Part shown: positions 1-8,098 of the stretch, piece after piece | Position numbering within the stretch: position 1 is the first letter of the stretch | Layout of the letters: each line of letters opens with the position of its first letter | Assembly: GCF_024347675.1 (NCBI RefSeq) | Contig: NZ_AP024882.1 | Span: 310,001-374,000, forward strand | Direction of reading: 5' to 3' | Length of the DNA stretch: 64,000 nt | From: Vibrio ishigakensis | Lineage (GTDB): Bacteria; Pseudomonadota; Gammaproteobacteria; Enterobacterales; Vibrionaceae | Program-made: the position numbers and the translations under genes | The notes under the pieces: model-generated | What the model was told of the DNA's origin: nothing | Seen by the model: only the letters and a program-made list of their open reading frames with translations | Databases searched by the model: none

Positions 1-2
1 TC

Positions 3-980
3 CAAGGTTTCGGTACGCATATTCTTGAGTCGGGTCATATTGGTGTGGGCATGTATGGCTTTATGGAGCGCATCTTGATCCCAACGGGTATGCATCACCT
101 GTTGTGGATCCCATTACACTTTACTGAGGTGGGTGGCTGTACTGTAGTTTCAGGTCAAACCTACTGTGGTATCGAAAACATCTTCCTAGCAGAGATGACT
201 GACCCAACAATCGAACGTCTATCTCACAGCGTTGTTTATGACGCTCGCTCTCTGGTTAAGATTTTTGGTCTTACTGGTGCAGCTCTAGCTATGTACCACT
301 GCGCTGACGACGACAAGAAATCTCATGTAAAAGCGATTCTGGTCCCAGCGGTTGTATCATCGATTCTTGTGGGTGTGACCGAACCAATCGAGTTCTCTTT
401 CCTATTCGTTGCACCAATTCTATTTGTGGTTCACGCCATCCTAACTGGTCTATTCATGATGCTAGTGTCTATCTTCGACATTCTGGCAATCGGTAAAGGC
501 GGTCTGATTGACTTCATCATGTACAACATCCCGCTTGGCGTGACCAAGACTGGCTGGCCTTACTATGTACTGCTTGGTTTTGCTCAGTGCGCGACTTACT
601 ACGTGGTATTTAGAGTTCTTATCACCAAGCTAAACCTTAAGACCCTAGGCCGTGGTAATGCAGAGATGAAGCTGCACACTAAAAAGGATTACAAAGAACG
701 CAATGCAGTTGGCGTTATCGACAGCACTGTAGGCGAGTTTAACTCTACCGCTATCATTGCTGGTCTGGGTGGTAAAGCAAACATCTTAGATGTGCAGAAC
801 TGCTACACTCGCTTGCGTGTTGAGGTAAAAGATTCATCTTTAGTGGACGAAGCAAAAATACAAGAAGCGAATCCTATGGGGATCGTAAATAAGGGGCAGA
901 ACATTCAGATAATCTTTGGTAGCCATGTGGCATCTGTACGCCAAGAAGTGAATGAATTCCTTGAAGCTATGCCTGCTTAA
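3..980 (+). CDS. PTS EIICB sugar transporter, glucose/maltose superfamily (5' end outside window)
   Basis: C-terminal part of a phosphotransferase sugar permease; the reading frame is open from base 3, so the start lies upstream of the window. The visible part holds the last membrane helices of the EIIC channel, including the substrate-loop motif VGVTEPIEFSFLF. An EIIB domain follows, with the phosphorylated cysteine in the motif NCYTRLRV near the C-terminus. The helix segment ERILIPTGMHH is typical of the alpha-glucoside/maltose (GlvC/MalX) branch, but the exact sugar cannot be read from this fragment. It would take phosphate from HPr via an EIIA protein and import and phosphorylate its sugar at the inner membrane. 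It ends just before a strong terminator. Confidence 0.85.
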   Translation, partial: QGFGTHILESGHIGVGMYGFMERILIPTGMHHLLWIPLHFTEVGGCTVVSGQTYCGIENIFLAEMTDPTIERLSHSVVYDARSLVKIFGLTGAALAMYHCADDDKKSHVKAILVPAVVSSILVGVTEPIEFSFLFVAPILFVVHAILTGLFMMLVSIFDILAIGKGGLIDFIMYNIPLGVTKTGWPYYVLLGFAQCATYYVVFRVLITKLNLKTLGRGNAEMKLHTKKDYKERNAVGVIDSTVGEFNSTAIIAGLGGKANILDVQNCYTRLRVEVKDSSLVDEAKIQEANPMGIVNKGQNIQIIFGSHVASVRQEVNEFLEAMPA

Positions 981-1010
981 GAATAAAAACAAATTTATTT
1001 CCAAACACAA

Positions 1011-1040
1011 AAAAGGGATTGGCCGAGGCCAATCCCTTTT
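1011..1040. terminator. Bidirectional rho-independent terminator
   Basis: Near-perfect inverted repeat AAAAGGGATTGGCC / GGCCAATCCCTTTT with a 2-base loop. It has an A-run on one side and a T-run on the other. It lies between the convergent PTS gene and VOC gene and can serve both. Confidence 0.9.
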
Positions 1041-1056
1041 CATATTTAACTGACTA

Positions 1057-1548
1057 TTACTCGTAGTCTGAAGCGTAAGTGTCTTCGTAAGAGTGCGAGT
1101 AGAACTCGAATAGGTTACCAAACGGGTCTTCTAGGTAAACCATCTGCGCTTGCTTAGAATCGTCTTCTGGGTGGTAACGATGGATATCCATACGTACTTT
1201 ACCGCCAAACTCTTCTACACGTTTGATTGCTGATGCAAACTGCTCTTTTGGTAGCTGCACACAGAAATGGAAGATGCCTAGGCGAGAGAAATCAACCTTG
1301 TGGCGTTCTTCACGGTCAACCATTTCAAATAGTTCAACACCGATACCATCAGAGGTTACTAGGTGAGCGATGTTGAAACCTTTGAAGCCTTCGCCGAATA
1401 CTGCGATACACATACGACCGATAGCAGATTCGCGCTCTTCAACAACTTTAGTGTTGTTCATTACAACGCGTAGACCTAGTGCTTGAGTGTAGAACTCAAC
1501 CGCTTTGTCCATGTCGCCAACCATGATACCTACGTGATTCATTTTCAT
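1057..1548 (-). CDS. VOC-family (glyoxalase/dioxygenase fold) protein
   Basis: 163-residue protein with two beta-alpha-beta-beta-beta modules of the vicinal oxygen chelate fold. Candidate metal ligands are His in MNHVGIMV, Glu in VELFEM, His in GIFHFCV and Glu in NLFEFYSH. The family includes glyoxalase I, ring-cleaving dioxygenases and resistance proteins; the substrate here is unknown. The start chosen is the ATG at 1548, because AGAGGAAA lies 7 bases upstream of it. A longer frame to 1593 would add 15 basic residues without a ribosome site. It ends at the shared terminator with the PTS gene and appears monocistronic. Confidence 0.85.
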   Translation of the reverse strand: MKMNHVGIMVGDMDKAVEFYTQALGLRVVMNNTKVVEERESAIGRMCIAVFGEGFKGFNIAHLVTSDGIGVELFEMVDREERHKVDFSRLGIFHFCVQLPKEQFASAIKRVEEFGGKVRMDIHRYHPEDDSKQAQMVYLEDPFGNLFEFYSHSYEDTYASDYE

Positions 1549-1863
1549 AATTCGTTTCCTCTTAGCCAGGTCTGCCGACGCTTTGCGACTCACAGCCCCT
1601 TATGTTTGTTTGGTGTTTTGTTTTGATGGGGGGAGTATATGGAGGAATTGAAATTACATGAAATTATTGATTCTTATATTTTTGATAATTTAAATTTATT
1701 AAAGTAAGGCGTGGTTGATGGCAGATACCGGATAAGTCTTTCAGACTTTCCGGTATGACGGTGGTTGGTTAGCGTTAAGAGTTCCGCACACTTGCGTCAC
1801 CCCGGAATTTGCAAAAAGCAAATATCCGGGATCTTCAAATGCACTGACTCAACTATGACGCAC
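1549..1863. repeat. Intergenic stretch with small inverted repeats
   Basis: No gene is seen. The upstream part is AT-rich and holds the VOC gene promoter region. Bases 1723-1756 form a hairpin with arms ATACCGGA and TTCCGGTAT. Bases 1800-1830 form another with arms CCCGGAATTTGC and GCAAATATCCGGG (one mismatch). Neither has a U-tract, so they look more like dispersed palindromic repeats than terminators. Confirmation needs a search for other copies in the genome. Confidence 0.45.
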
Positions 1864-1888
1864 AAAAAAGCCGGAGATAACACCGGCT
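1864..1888 (-). terminator. Rho-independent terminator of gltS
   Basis: On the minus strand, AGCCGG and CCGGCT enclose an 8-base loop and are followed by six U residues. It lies 35 bases beyond the gltS stop. Confidence 0.85.
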
Positions 1889-1923
1889 AGATGTACTGAA
1901 TGCAATAGAGCCAGCAAAGCCCC

Positions 1924-3144
1924 CTACATCATCCTCAAGAAGTAAGGAATGATCAGCGCGTTCGCCAAATCAATAAAGAACGCACATACCAGTGGCACCA
2001 CGATAAATGCCTGCGCCGAGTAGCCATACTTATGGCTCACCGCCGACATGTTTGCCATAGCGGTTGGTGTCGAACCTAGGGATATCCCACCGAAACCGGC
2101 ACACACTACAGCTGCATCATAGGTCTTACCCATTGCAGGGAATACCACAAAGATATTTATGACCACAGCCAGTAGTAACTGCATCGCCAAGATAGCGAAG
2201 ATAGGACCTGCAAGGTCAATCAAAGTCCAAAGCTGCATGCTCATCAAAGACATAGCTAGGAAGGTGCCCAAGGCAATATCGGCAATCAAATCAACTGCTG
2301 CGGTGCGCGTTGGCCACTTAGTGCCAGTGATACGCGGGTAGGAATCTGGGATAAGATTGGTAATCACGATACCGGCAAACAGACAAGAAACGAACAGTGG
2401 TAATTGCAGACCTGTCTGGCTGATAGCCTCGTTCAGCAGTACGCCAAATACGATACACACATGGATAGCCAGCACTGCATCTAGGAAATCGAACGAGGTC
2501 AATTTCTCAACCGGTTGCTCTGCTTTTTCCTTCTCCGGATTTTCTTCAACGGAAGCAACTAGGCTGTGTTTCTTGATAAGGAACTTAGCAATAGGACCGC
2601 CCATCAAGCTCGCTAGAATCAACCCAAAGGTCGCACTGGCGATACCTATCTCCATTGCACTTTCTAAGCCAAACTCATCAGCGACCTTAGGTGCCCAAGC
2701 GATAGCCGTGCCGTGACCACCAATTAGCGAAATACTGCCACTGAGCATACCGAAGACAGGCTCAAGGCCAAACGCTGAGGCGACTGAAATACCTACGATG
2801 TTCTGCATTACCATAAAGGCAATGGTTACCACCAAAAGAATAATTAAGGGCTTGCCGCCTTTTAATAGGTCTTTCAGGCTGGCGTTGATACCGATAGTGG
2901 TAAAGAAATAGACCAGGAGCACATCGCGCGCCATTAGATCAAAGGTCACCTCAACCGAGGTAACAGCGTAGACGAGGGCAAGCAGTGTTGATACCAAGAT
3001 ACCGCCAGAAACTGGCTCAGGGATACTGAACTCTTTAAGAAACCCTATCGACTGATTGAGTCTTCGGCCGATAAAGAGCACTACTATGCCCATAGTCACC
3101 GCAAAAAAAGAACTCAGGTAAAGAACGTTATTGTCAAACTCCAT
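1924..3144 (-). CDS. gltS: Sodium/glutamate symporter GltS
   Basis: 406-residue inner-membrane protein, close to the 401 residues of E. coli GltS, with about ten hydrophobic helices in two inverted halves. Recognisable family segments are the N-terminal LYLSSFFAVTMGIVVLFIG, the loop FSIPEPVSGGIL, and the glycine-rich re-entrant loops LIGGHGTAIAW and GGISLGSTPTAMANM. A charged cytoplasmic linker rich in Glu/Lys separates the halves at about residues 195-215. It imports glutamate with sodium, fitting a marine organism. It has its own terminator. An AraC-type regulator lies 206 bases upstream on the same strand, but no operator was recognised. Confidence 0.93.
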   Translation of the reverse strand: MEFDNNVLYLSSFFAVTMGIVVLFIGRRLNQSIGFLKEFSIPEPVSGGILVSTLLALVYAVTSVEVTFDLMARDVLLVYFFTTIGINASLKDLLKGGKPLIILLVVTIAFMVMQNIVGISVASAFGLEPVFGMLSGSISLIGGHGTAIAWAPKVADEFGLESAMEIGIASATFGLILASLMGGPIAKFLIKKHSLVASVEENPEKEKAEQPVEKLTSFDFLDAVLAIHVCIVFGVLLNEAISQTGLQLPLFVSCLFAGIVITNLIPDSYPRITGTKWPTRTAAVDLIADIALGTFLAMSLMSMQLWTLIDLAGPIFAILAMQLLLAVVINIFVVFPAMGKTYDAAVVCAGFGGISLGSTPTAMANMSAVSHKYGYSAQAFIVVPLVCAFFIDLANALIIPYFLRMM

Positions 3145-3350
3145 AGCGCTTACATCATCTCCCTAGCTTCACATTATTCATTTCAATGGCACTCTTATAA
3201 GACTAAAAATGCGCTTACTCTAAACAGTGGCAGTACCTTGTGAGTGCGCTTTGAGTGCATCAATCCATTGATGATTTTATTTACTACCTTTCTCCAGATT
3301 ATCAGACGCTTGCTGGGAGTAAATCATTATTTATATCAATTGGTTGCACT

Positions 3351-4211
3351 TTATCCCCGTTGCATTGCCTCACGGTAGGCCGTTGGGGTTAGCTCTCTGT
3401 ATGCCTTGAACTGTCGATTAAAGTTGGCTTGGTTGTCATAGCCAACTCGCTCGATGATTTGACTTATAGGAAGGTCTGTGTTCATCAAGAGATCACAAGC
3501 CATATTAAGACGCAGTTTCTTGAGATGTTGGCTAAAGCTCTCGGTGAAATGTTTGGCGAACAGCCTGCGCACACTGCTCTCGCTCACATATAAATGGTCA
3601 GCAAGATCTTTCAAACTGATGTCATTGGCAAAGTTTTTGAGAAGATAGCCCTCAACCCTCTCAAGCTTGTCATTAATAGAACGAGATTCGTCGTCTTTCA
3701 CTGCGACCGGATTGGCGAGCTTTATTGTCTCTTTATCTTCAATAAGAACAGAAAGTATTGTGATCAAAATACTGAGCTGCTTTGGTTGCGATACCTGCAT
3801 CACTTCATCAAGCATTGCTACTACTTTCTCCGCAGTATCAGGGGAGAACTGTAAACCTCTGCTCGCATCAAATAGCAGAGTCTTTAATGGGGCTAACTCA
3901 TGACAGATCTCGATCAAGGATTCGATCCACTCCTTGCGAAACCAGATCACATGAGTCTCACACTGTGGCGAATCATGCTCGAGTGCGGAGTAAATAGCAT
4001 GCGGGAGGTCTGGACCTACCATAACCATATGGTTATGCCCAATTTCACTTTGATTATGCCCAACAAAGCAAAAGCCCTTAAAGTGACGGTGTATAGCTAT
4101 CTCATACTCATTGTGACGGTGCCAACCATAGCTCTTTTTCTCTTCCACTATCTTTCGATAACGCCACGACATACCCAGTCGCTGTGGTACCCTTTCAAGC
4201 ACACCCTGCAT
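3351..4211 (-). CDS. AraC-family transcriptional regulator
   Basis: 286-residue protein. An N-terminal cupin-like ligand domain carries a His-rich strand (WHRHNEYEIAIHRHF, about residues 31-45). A C-terminal pair of helix-turn-helix motifs spans about residues 190-284, with SLKDLADHLYVSESSVRRLF followed by the second motif ending in QFKAYRELTPTAYR. The last segment matches the conserved AraC signature (GYDNQANFNRQFKAYRELTP). The ligand and targets are unknown. The downstream same-strand neighbour is gltS, and the divergent neighbour is a 52-codon ORF. No terminator separates it clearly from gltS, so partial read-through is possible. Confidence 0.9.
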   Translation of the reverse strand: MQGVLERVPQRLGMSWRYRKIVEEKKSYGWHRHNEYEIAIHRHFKGFCFVGHNQSEIGHNHMVMVGPDLPHAIYSALEHDSPQCETHVIWFRKEWIESLIEICHELAPLKTLLFDASRGLQFSPDTAEKVVAMLDEVMQVSQPKQLSILITILSVLIEDKETIKLANPVAVKDDESRSINDKLERVEGYLLKNFANDISLKDLADHLYVSESSVRRLFAKHFTESFSQHLKKLRLNMACDLLMNTDLPISQIIERVGYDNQANFNRQFKAYRELTPTAYREAMQRG

Positions 4212-4364
4212 TCAATGCTCCGTTTAAATCAAAGCTGTAGATTACTTCAATACTAATGCAGATTACTTAAATTTGAACGAAAAGTACTACTAGTTAAGCA
4301 CTAAGGATTCATAGAAAAAGAAAGGTGATGCGTACACTTTAGTTATGCCACTAAGGAGCAACTC

Positions 4365-4523
4365 ATGACTAAATTCACACGAAAAATCATCACGCTAATC
4401 GCCGAAACCCGTAAACAATGGATTAAAGAATTGGTGTATGGGTATCGTATCTCGGGTACAGATGTTTGGGAGTACTACGGTTATCAATCTAAAGAAGAAC
4501 TGGTGAAGGATCTCGCTCGCTGA
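4365..4523 (+). CDS. Small basic hypothetical protein (52 aa)
   Basis: A 53-codon frame starting at ATG 4365, 7 bases after a good Shine-Dalgarno (AAGGAG, about 4352-4357), and ending in TGA at 4523. The product begins MTKFTRKIITLIAETRKQW. It has an amphipathic, Lys/Arg-rich first half and an aromatic second half (VWEYYGYQSKEELVKDLAR). No membrane segment or signal peptide is visible. I do not recognise a family. The strong ribosome site and clean start support it being real; its function is unknown. It is divergent from the AraC gene. Confidence 0.6.
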   Translation: MTKFTRKIITLIAETRKQWIKELVYGYRISGTDVWEYYGYQSKEELVKDLAR

Positions 4524-4654
4524 TAGTTGTACACAATAAGCTGGCAAGGACGCCTGCTTCTTTTCTCTTATCTAATTTATTAATTACTTATATACCAATC
4601 ACTTAATCTAAATTTAAATATATTTATTAGTTCAACAAAATTTATTTATTAACT

Positions 4655-4683
4655 TTGATAAATACAAACAGTCGTGATAATAA
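4655..4683 (+). promoter_or_regulatory. Candidate sigma-70 promoter for the c-di-GMP riboswitch transcript
   Basis: TTGATA (4655-4660), a 17-base spacer, then an extended -10 TGaTAATAA with the hexamer at 4678-4683. Initiation near 4690 would give a leader of about 190 nt containing the aptamer at 4787-4857. Confidence 0.45.
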
Positions 4684-4786
4684 ATATGTTTGATCGTTAC
4701 CCTCAACTTAACGTGATATAAAGCACAAAAATCAGTCAACAACCGATTTAATATCTTCCCGGTTCTCAATTTGAATCAATTTTTAT

Positions 4787-4857
4787 TTGCCAAACTCGCT
4801 GCGAAGTGAGGACGGAAAGCCACGGGTCTTTATCAAATAAAAGATAGCCGGGTTGCG
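4787..4857 (+). promoter_or_regulatory. GEMM-I cyclic-di-GMP riboswitch aptamer
   Basis: Matches the class I c-di-GMP aptamer: GCCAAAC at the 5' side, a helix closed by a GNRA tetraloop (CTCGCT-GCGA-AGTGAG), the core GAGGACGGAAAGCCACGGG, a second helix (TCTTTA/TAAAAGA), then GATAGCCGGGTTGC. The aptamer ends about 22 bases before the start codon of the next gene, with no room for a terminator. Control is therefore probably at translation initiation. CCAAA in the aptamer can pair with TTTGG just before the start, one possible switch element, though this is only a five-base match. Confidence 0.92.
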
Positions 4858-4878
4858 TAACTTTATTTGGATAAAATT

Positions 4879-5487
4879 ATGAAAATGAAATGTCTGGTTT
4901 TGGCTTGTTTAGCTTCACTATCAGCACACGCTTATGCGGACAATGGCTATTCCTGTAATAACGTTGCAGGGTTTCAAAATAACCTAGATGGAAGTTCTGC
5001 GGTTGTTGTGAAAAAAGGCTTCAAAGAGGGAGTCTCTTACAGACAATATGAAGACGATTTCGGTACTAAGGGCGTACGACTAACTGGTGAAGGTATCAAC
5101 GGCGGTCTTTGCTATGACAGTGTTGATGCAGGTAACAATGCCTTTGCTACTCGCTCTGAGTGGGGTTTTAGCTGTAACAACATCAATCCATTGGGACAGC
5201 AAGTGAACTCAGTTGGCACATACCCTAAAGTCACCCTAGCCAAGATCCCTCTAGAAGAAGCGGTCGACAACTATGGTATTCGCCTATCTGGAGAAGGCAT
5301 CAGTGGCGGTCTTTGCTTTGAGCAAGTCAGTGATGCATTTTCTTACCTAGAATTCGCCAAGGACGGCACCTTTAAGGCGAAAGGAAAATTCCAAAACGAT
5401 GATGCTCGTATTTCAGGCCGCAATGGTTATATCAAGATCTCTGGCAATGGTGTCGGTGGTAAATACCTAGTTACTTGGGATAACTAA
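4879..5487 (+). CDS. Secreted two-repeat protein under c-di-GMP riboswitch control
   Basis: 202 residues with an N-terminal signal peptide (MKMKCLVLACLASLSAHAYA, likely cut before DNGYSC). The mature part holds two imperfect repeats of about 70 residues. Each starts with a SCNN motif and ends with (L)(T/S)GEG(I)(N/S)GGLC(Y/F), and each contains two cysteines, suggesting one disulfide per repeat. A third glycine-rich segment (SGRNGYIKISGNGVGGKY) closes the protein. I do not recognise a named family. The start at 4879 is preferred over an upstream TTG at 4867, because it gives a normal signal peptide. The riboswitch immediately upstream suggests a surface or biofilm role. A hairpin and then a pilin gene follow. 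Confidence 0.8.
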   Translation: MKMKCLVLACLASLSAHAYADNGYSCNNVAGFQNNLDGSSAVVVKKGFKEGVSYRQYEDDFGTKGVRLTGEGINGGLCYDSVDAGNNAFATRSEWGFSCNNINPLGQQVNSVGTYPKVTLAKIPLEEAVDNYGIRLSGEGISGGLCFEQVSDAFSYLEFAKDGTFKAKGKFQNDDARISGRNGYIKISGNGVGGKYLVTWDN

Positions 5488-5492
5488 ACCCT

Positions 5493-5524
5493 AAGTCCTG
5501 CTTGTATAAATACAAGCAGGACTT
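5493..5524 (+). terminator. Intercistronic hairpin, possible terminator
   Basis: Perfect 14-bp stem AAGTCCTGCTTGTA / TACAAGCAGGACTT with a TAAA loop, six bases after the stop of the riboswitch gene. The following T content is weak (ATTACTCTCT). It may only partly terminate, letting the pilin gene share the transcript. Confidence 0.65.
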
Positions 5525-5556
5525 ATTACTCTCTGATTTATATAGACATAGTTATT

Positions 5557-6075
5557 ATGAACATCAAAAAGCATTTGGGTTTTACTCTAATAGAGCTAAT
5601 TTCTATTATTGTCATAATTAGCATACTTGCTGTAACCGCACTGCCGCGCTTTTTAAATTACAGCGCGGAAACTAGAGTTTCTGTACTTGAACACCTAGCC
5701 GGTAAAACTCGTGAAGTGTTTAATAATGTTCAAGCTATAAAGAATGTCGAGGGACGGGTATATATAAAAGATAATAAACAATATCTTAAATACAGCCCTG
5801 GTGTGGATCTTGTTCTGAACGAAGGCCAGTTAGATGCTGGAGAGTACTGCCGTGCCATCGGTCTACTCGATGTGACGCTTAGTAAAAACAATGACGCTCA
5901 CACCAAGGACAAGAAATATCGCTGCAAATACGAGAACACCACCAAGGCTTTTATTGCAGATAACGCGCTGTCTCAAAACCAGTGTTACATACATATCAAT
6001 CCGCATGATTACGATAAAGAGCCTAGTGTTTCTCTAAGATGTGCTGGAAACAGTAATGAATGTCTATGCAATTGA
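5557..6075 (+). CDS. MSHA-like type IV prepilin (orphan)
   Basis: 172-residue prepilin-like protein. A short leader MNIKKHLG is followed by the prepilin peptidase site G^FTLIE and a hydrophobic N-terminal helix (residues about 9-30) ending in ALPRFLNYS, as in MshA-type pilins. The globular part has paired cysteines, two near GEYCRAIGLLD/YRCKYEN and a C-terminal set ending NECLC. Glu5 of the mature pilin is present. No other pilus biogenesis gene is nearby, so it would use an assembly system encoded elsewhere. A paralogue with the same landmarks lies at 35080-35613. It sits 69 bases after the riboswitch-controlled gene and may be co-transcribed. The ribosome site is weak. Confidence 0.85.
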   Translation: MNIKKHLGFTLIELISIIVIISILAVTALPRFLNYSAETRVSVLEHLAGKTREVFNNVQAIKNVEGRVYIKDNKQYLKYSPGVDLVLNEGQLDAGEYCRAIGLLDVTLSKNNDAHTKDKKYRCKYENTTKAFIADNALSQNQCYIHINPHDYDKEPSVSLRCAGNSNECLCN

Positions 6076-6196
6076 TGAGTCATCCAGATACAGCTTGTTA
6101 CAAAAACCCTAAGAATATCGAACATTCCAATACGAATAACAAAAACGATTAACATTCGCCCTCCTTTTTACATCAAAATAAAAACAAGGAGACAAA

Positions 6197-6907
6197 ATGA
6201 AAAACAAGATACTTGCTCTTTCGGCACTTGGATTACTGGCCGGTTGTGGCGGCTCAAACTCCAGTAGTGAAAGCCCTGATGCACCGACTTCAGCGTGTAC
6301 TATTTACGGTGGTAGCTTCGAAGAAAGTGAGGACATAAATGCATTTCTAGTAGGTAACCCAGATGTTATCGACTCTTTACCAGCTACAGGGTTATGGCTA
6401 CCCGACAATGCTACTAACGCAGGTCAGCTCTGCAACGAGTTGCGATTATCGAGCAATATGGCGCTGTTTGTTACAAAAGAGAACCAAGATATAGAACGCG
6501 TTGTTTTCGAAGTTAGTGGTGATATTGCTATTTGGTCAGGGCAGGCTGCAACCCATGCTTCGCAGCCGGATGATTTTGGTACCAAAGTAGAAGAAGATAT
6601 CCATGAACAACGAGGATCTTCTTGGAATCCAACGCCAATCTCAGGTAAATCTGTTGAACCAGATACAAACTCCATTGGAGAGTGGATAGTTTGGATAGAT
6701 GATGGTGAGGGTGATGCAATTGATTACCCAGGATACGCAACCCAACTTGAAGCAATCGAATTTGCTGGCATCGATCAGTCTAAGCTTCTAAAAACCTATG
6801 AACTCGACGCAGAGTGGGACAAAGTAGAGTCATTCTGGCTTTCAGAATCTAATCAATCGGCTACAACCTTTAATTCCTCCTTTTTCGGTCGATCGAACAA
6901 TCAATAA
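6197..6907 (+). CDS. Lipoprotein of unknown function
   Basis: 236 residues with a type II signal peptide: MKNKILALSALGLLAGC, lipobox LAGC with Cys17. A Gly/Ser-rich tether (GGSNSSSESPD) follows. The mature protein is acidic, with one pair of cysteines (SACTIYGG and QLCNELRL) and a Trp/Asp-rich C-terminal half (GEWIVWIDDGEGD). A good Shine-Dalgarno, AAGGAG, precedes the ATG. Residue +2 is Gly, not Asp, so outer-membrane sorting by Lol is expected. I do not recognise a family. Its position after the riboswitch gene and pilin suggests one surface-related cluster, but co-transcription is not shown. Confidence 0.75.
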   Translation: MKNKILALSALGLLAGCGGSNSSSESPDAPTSACTIYGGSFEESEDINAFLVGNPDVIDSLPATGLWLPDNATNAGQLCNELRLSSNMALFVTKENQDIERVVFEVSGDIAIWSGQAATHASQPDDFGTKVEEDIHEQRGSSWNPTPISGKSVEPDTNSIGEWIVWIDDGEGDAIDYPGYATQLEAIEFAGIDQSKLLKTYELDAEWDKVESFWLSESNQSATTFNSSFFGRSNNQ

Positions 6908-6931
6908 AACGAAGTTATTGTTCCTATCAAA

Positions 6932-6955
6932 AACGGCAACCCAAAGGTTGCCGTT
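6932..6955. terminator. Bidirectional terminator
   Basis: Ten-bp stem AACGGCAACC / GGTTGCCGTT with a CAAA loop, lying between two convergent lipoprotein genes. The U-tracts are short on both strands. Confidence 0.75.
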
Positions 6956-6980
6956 CTCAAAGCAAAACTATTAAGAATTA

Positions 6981-7667
6981 TTACTTCTTGGTCAACGCAA
7001 ATTCATCAACACGAACTTCGGTCTGTTTACCAATGTCACCATCCATGTTGATAGCTGATGCATCGGTAATACGCATTCTTGTGTAGATGGTCGCTGACGT
7101 ATTGTCGCCACTGTTAAACTCTACTTGTGCCTGACGGAATGACTTTTTCACTTCACCAACAGGGCTGTTGCTCAATTGGCTAACGTGGATAACGCTCTCA
7201 CCTAGCTCTTTACCGTCTGCACCCGTTGCGCCTGCAAGTACTTCACTTACAGAGTTAGCGCCTTTCTTATCGCTCAAGTAGAACGACAGTACATAGTCAG
7301 TGTTTGGCTTCAAGCCTTCAACTGTCTGGCTCAAGCCAGGAACGGATGAGAAGTCATCGGATGAACTGATAAAACGAATACGAGCCGAGCCTTCATCATC
7401 AAATGCTGAGTCTTTAGAACTACCTACATCGCCCTTACCATTGTTTTTATCTGCTTCTTTACGCCAGAAGTCACTCTTACCGCTGTTGCTACGGAACGCC
7501 GTTAGCTGAGGGTCATTAATCAGTGAGCTTGCGCTAGATTTGATCACAACTGACGATGTTGCAGCTGTAGCAGCGTTAGTTTCTTTCTTAGCAGAAGCGG
7601 TATCAGAAGTAGAGGCACAGCCTGCTAGCAAACCTGCAATAGCCAGACCTAGGTAAACTTTTTTCAT
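6981..7667 (-). CDS. Lipoprotein with beta-sandwich (carbohydrate-binding-like) domain
   Basis: 228 residues. The lipoprotein signal MKKVYLGLAIAGLLAGC has a clear LAGC lipobox, then an Ala/Thr/Ser-rich linker. A domain follows (about residues 60-228) with features of galactose-binding-like folds: SSVPGLSQTVEGLKPNTDYVLSFYL, then beta strands ending in VRVDEFALTKK. That pattern resembles carbohydrate-binding modules, but I cannot assign a family. The second ATG (7667) is preferred, because AGGA lies 8 bases upstream of it and almost touches the first ATG (7673). It is convergent with the previous lipoprotein and has its own promoter region upstream. Confidence 0.7.
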   Translation of the reverse strand: MKKVYLGLAIAGLLAGCASTSDTASAKKETNAATAATSSVVIKSSASSLINDPQLTAFRSNSGKSDFWRKEADKNNGKGDVGSSKDSAFDDEGSARIRFISSSDDFSSVPGLSQTVEGLKPNTDYVLSFYLSDKKGANSVSEVLAGATGADGKELGESVIHVSQLSNSPVGEVKKSFRQAQVEFNSGDNTSATIYTRMRITDASAINMDGDIGKQTEVRVDEFALTKK

Positions 7668-8098
7668 GTTCATCTTCCTAACAAAATATTGTTGTGTATT
7701 TCCTTGTTAAAGCCATAAAAGCATATAAAAGTATTGTATGACCAGATGTGACATAGGTAATACTTCGCAATAATTGGGTGGTCTGATACTCAACAATGTG
7801 CGGTATGACATGTTTTGTAGGGATGCTGGAAATTATTGATATATGCAACCAATGGAAGCCCCTTCAGTTAACACAAGCTTACAGTTACACATGGATCGCA
7901 AAGATTTTACATGTGGCGACATTCTCTGTAACACGCCATTTTCACCGCTTTATACAAAATCAACAAATTGACTTTCAATTCATTATTTTTGCATTTGTAT
8001 TGGGTTTATTTGTTGCACTCAGCCCTTTGCTATGTAAAATCGCAATCATTGTTTTAAGATTCACAAAAAGTGAATAGAAAATCATCATGAGGTTGTAG
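7668..8098. other. Divergent intergenic region, no gene supported
   Basis: Holds the promoters of the leftward lipoprotein and the rightward YjiH gene. A 93-codon open frame at 7796-8077 lacks a ribosome site and is not called. Bases 8061-8075 contain a short palindrome, TTCAC-AAAAA-GTGAA, just before the YjiH ribosome site; it may be an operator, though no regulator is known. Confidence 0.4.

Noticed and set aside
1723..1830. Terminator for the VOC or gltS gene
   Set aside because: The two hairpins lack U-tracts, and a better terminator for gltS lies at 1864-1888. They are listed as inverted repeats instead.
7796..8077. 93-codon open frame between the lipoprotein and YjiH genes
   Set aside because: No ribosome binding site, and it overlaps the likely promoter and leader of the YjiH gene. 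The hydrophobic end is probably chance AT-rich sequence.
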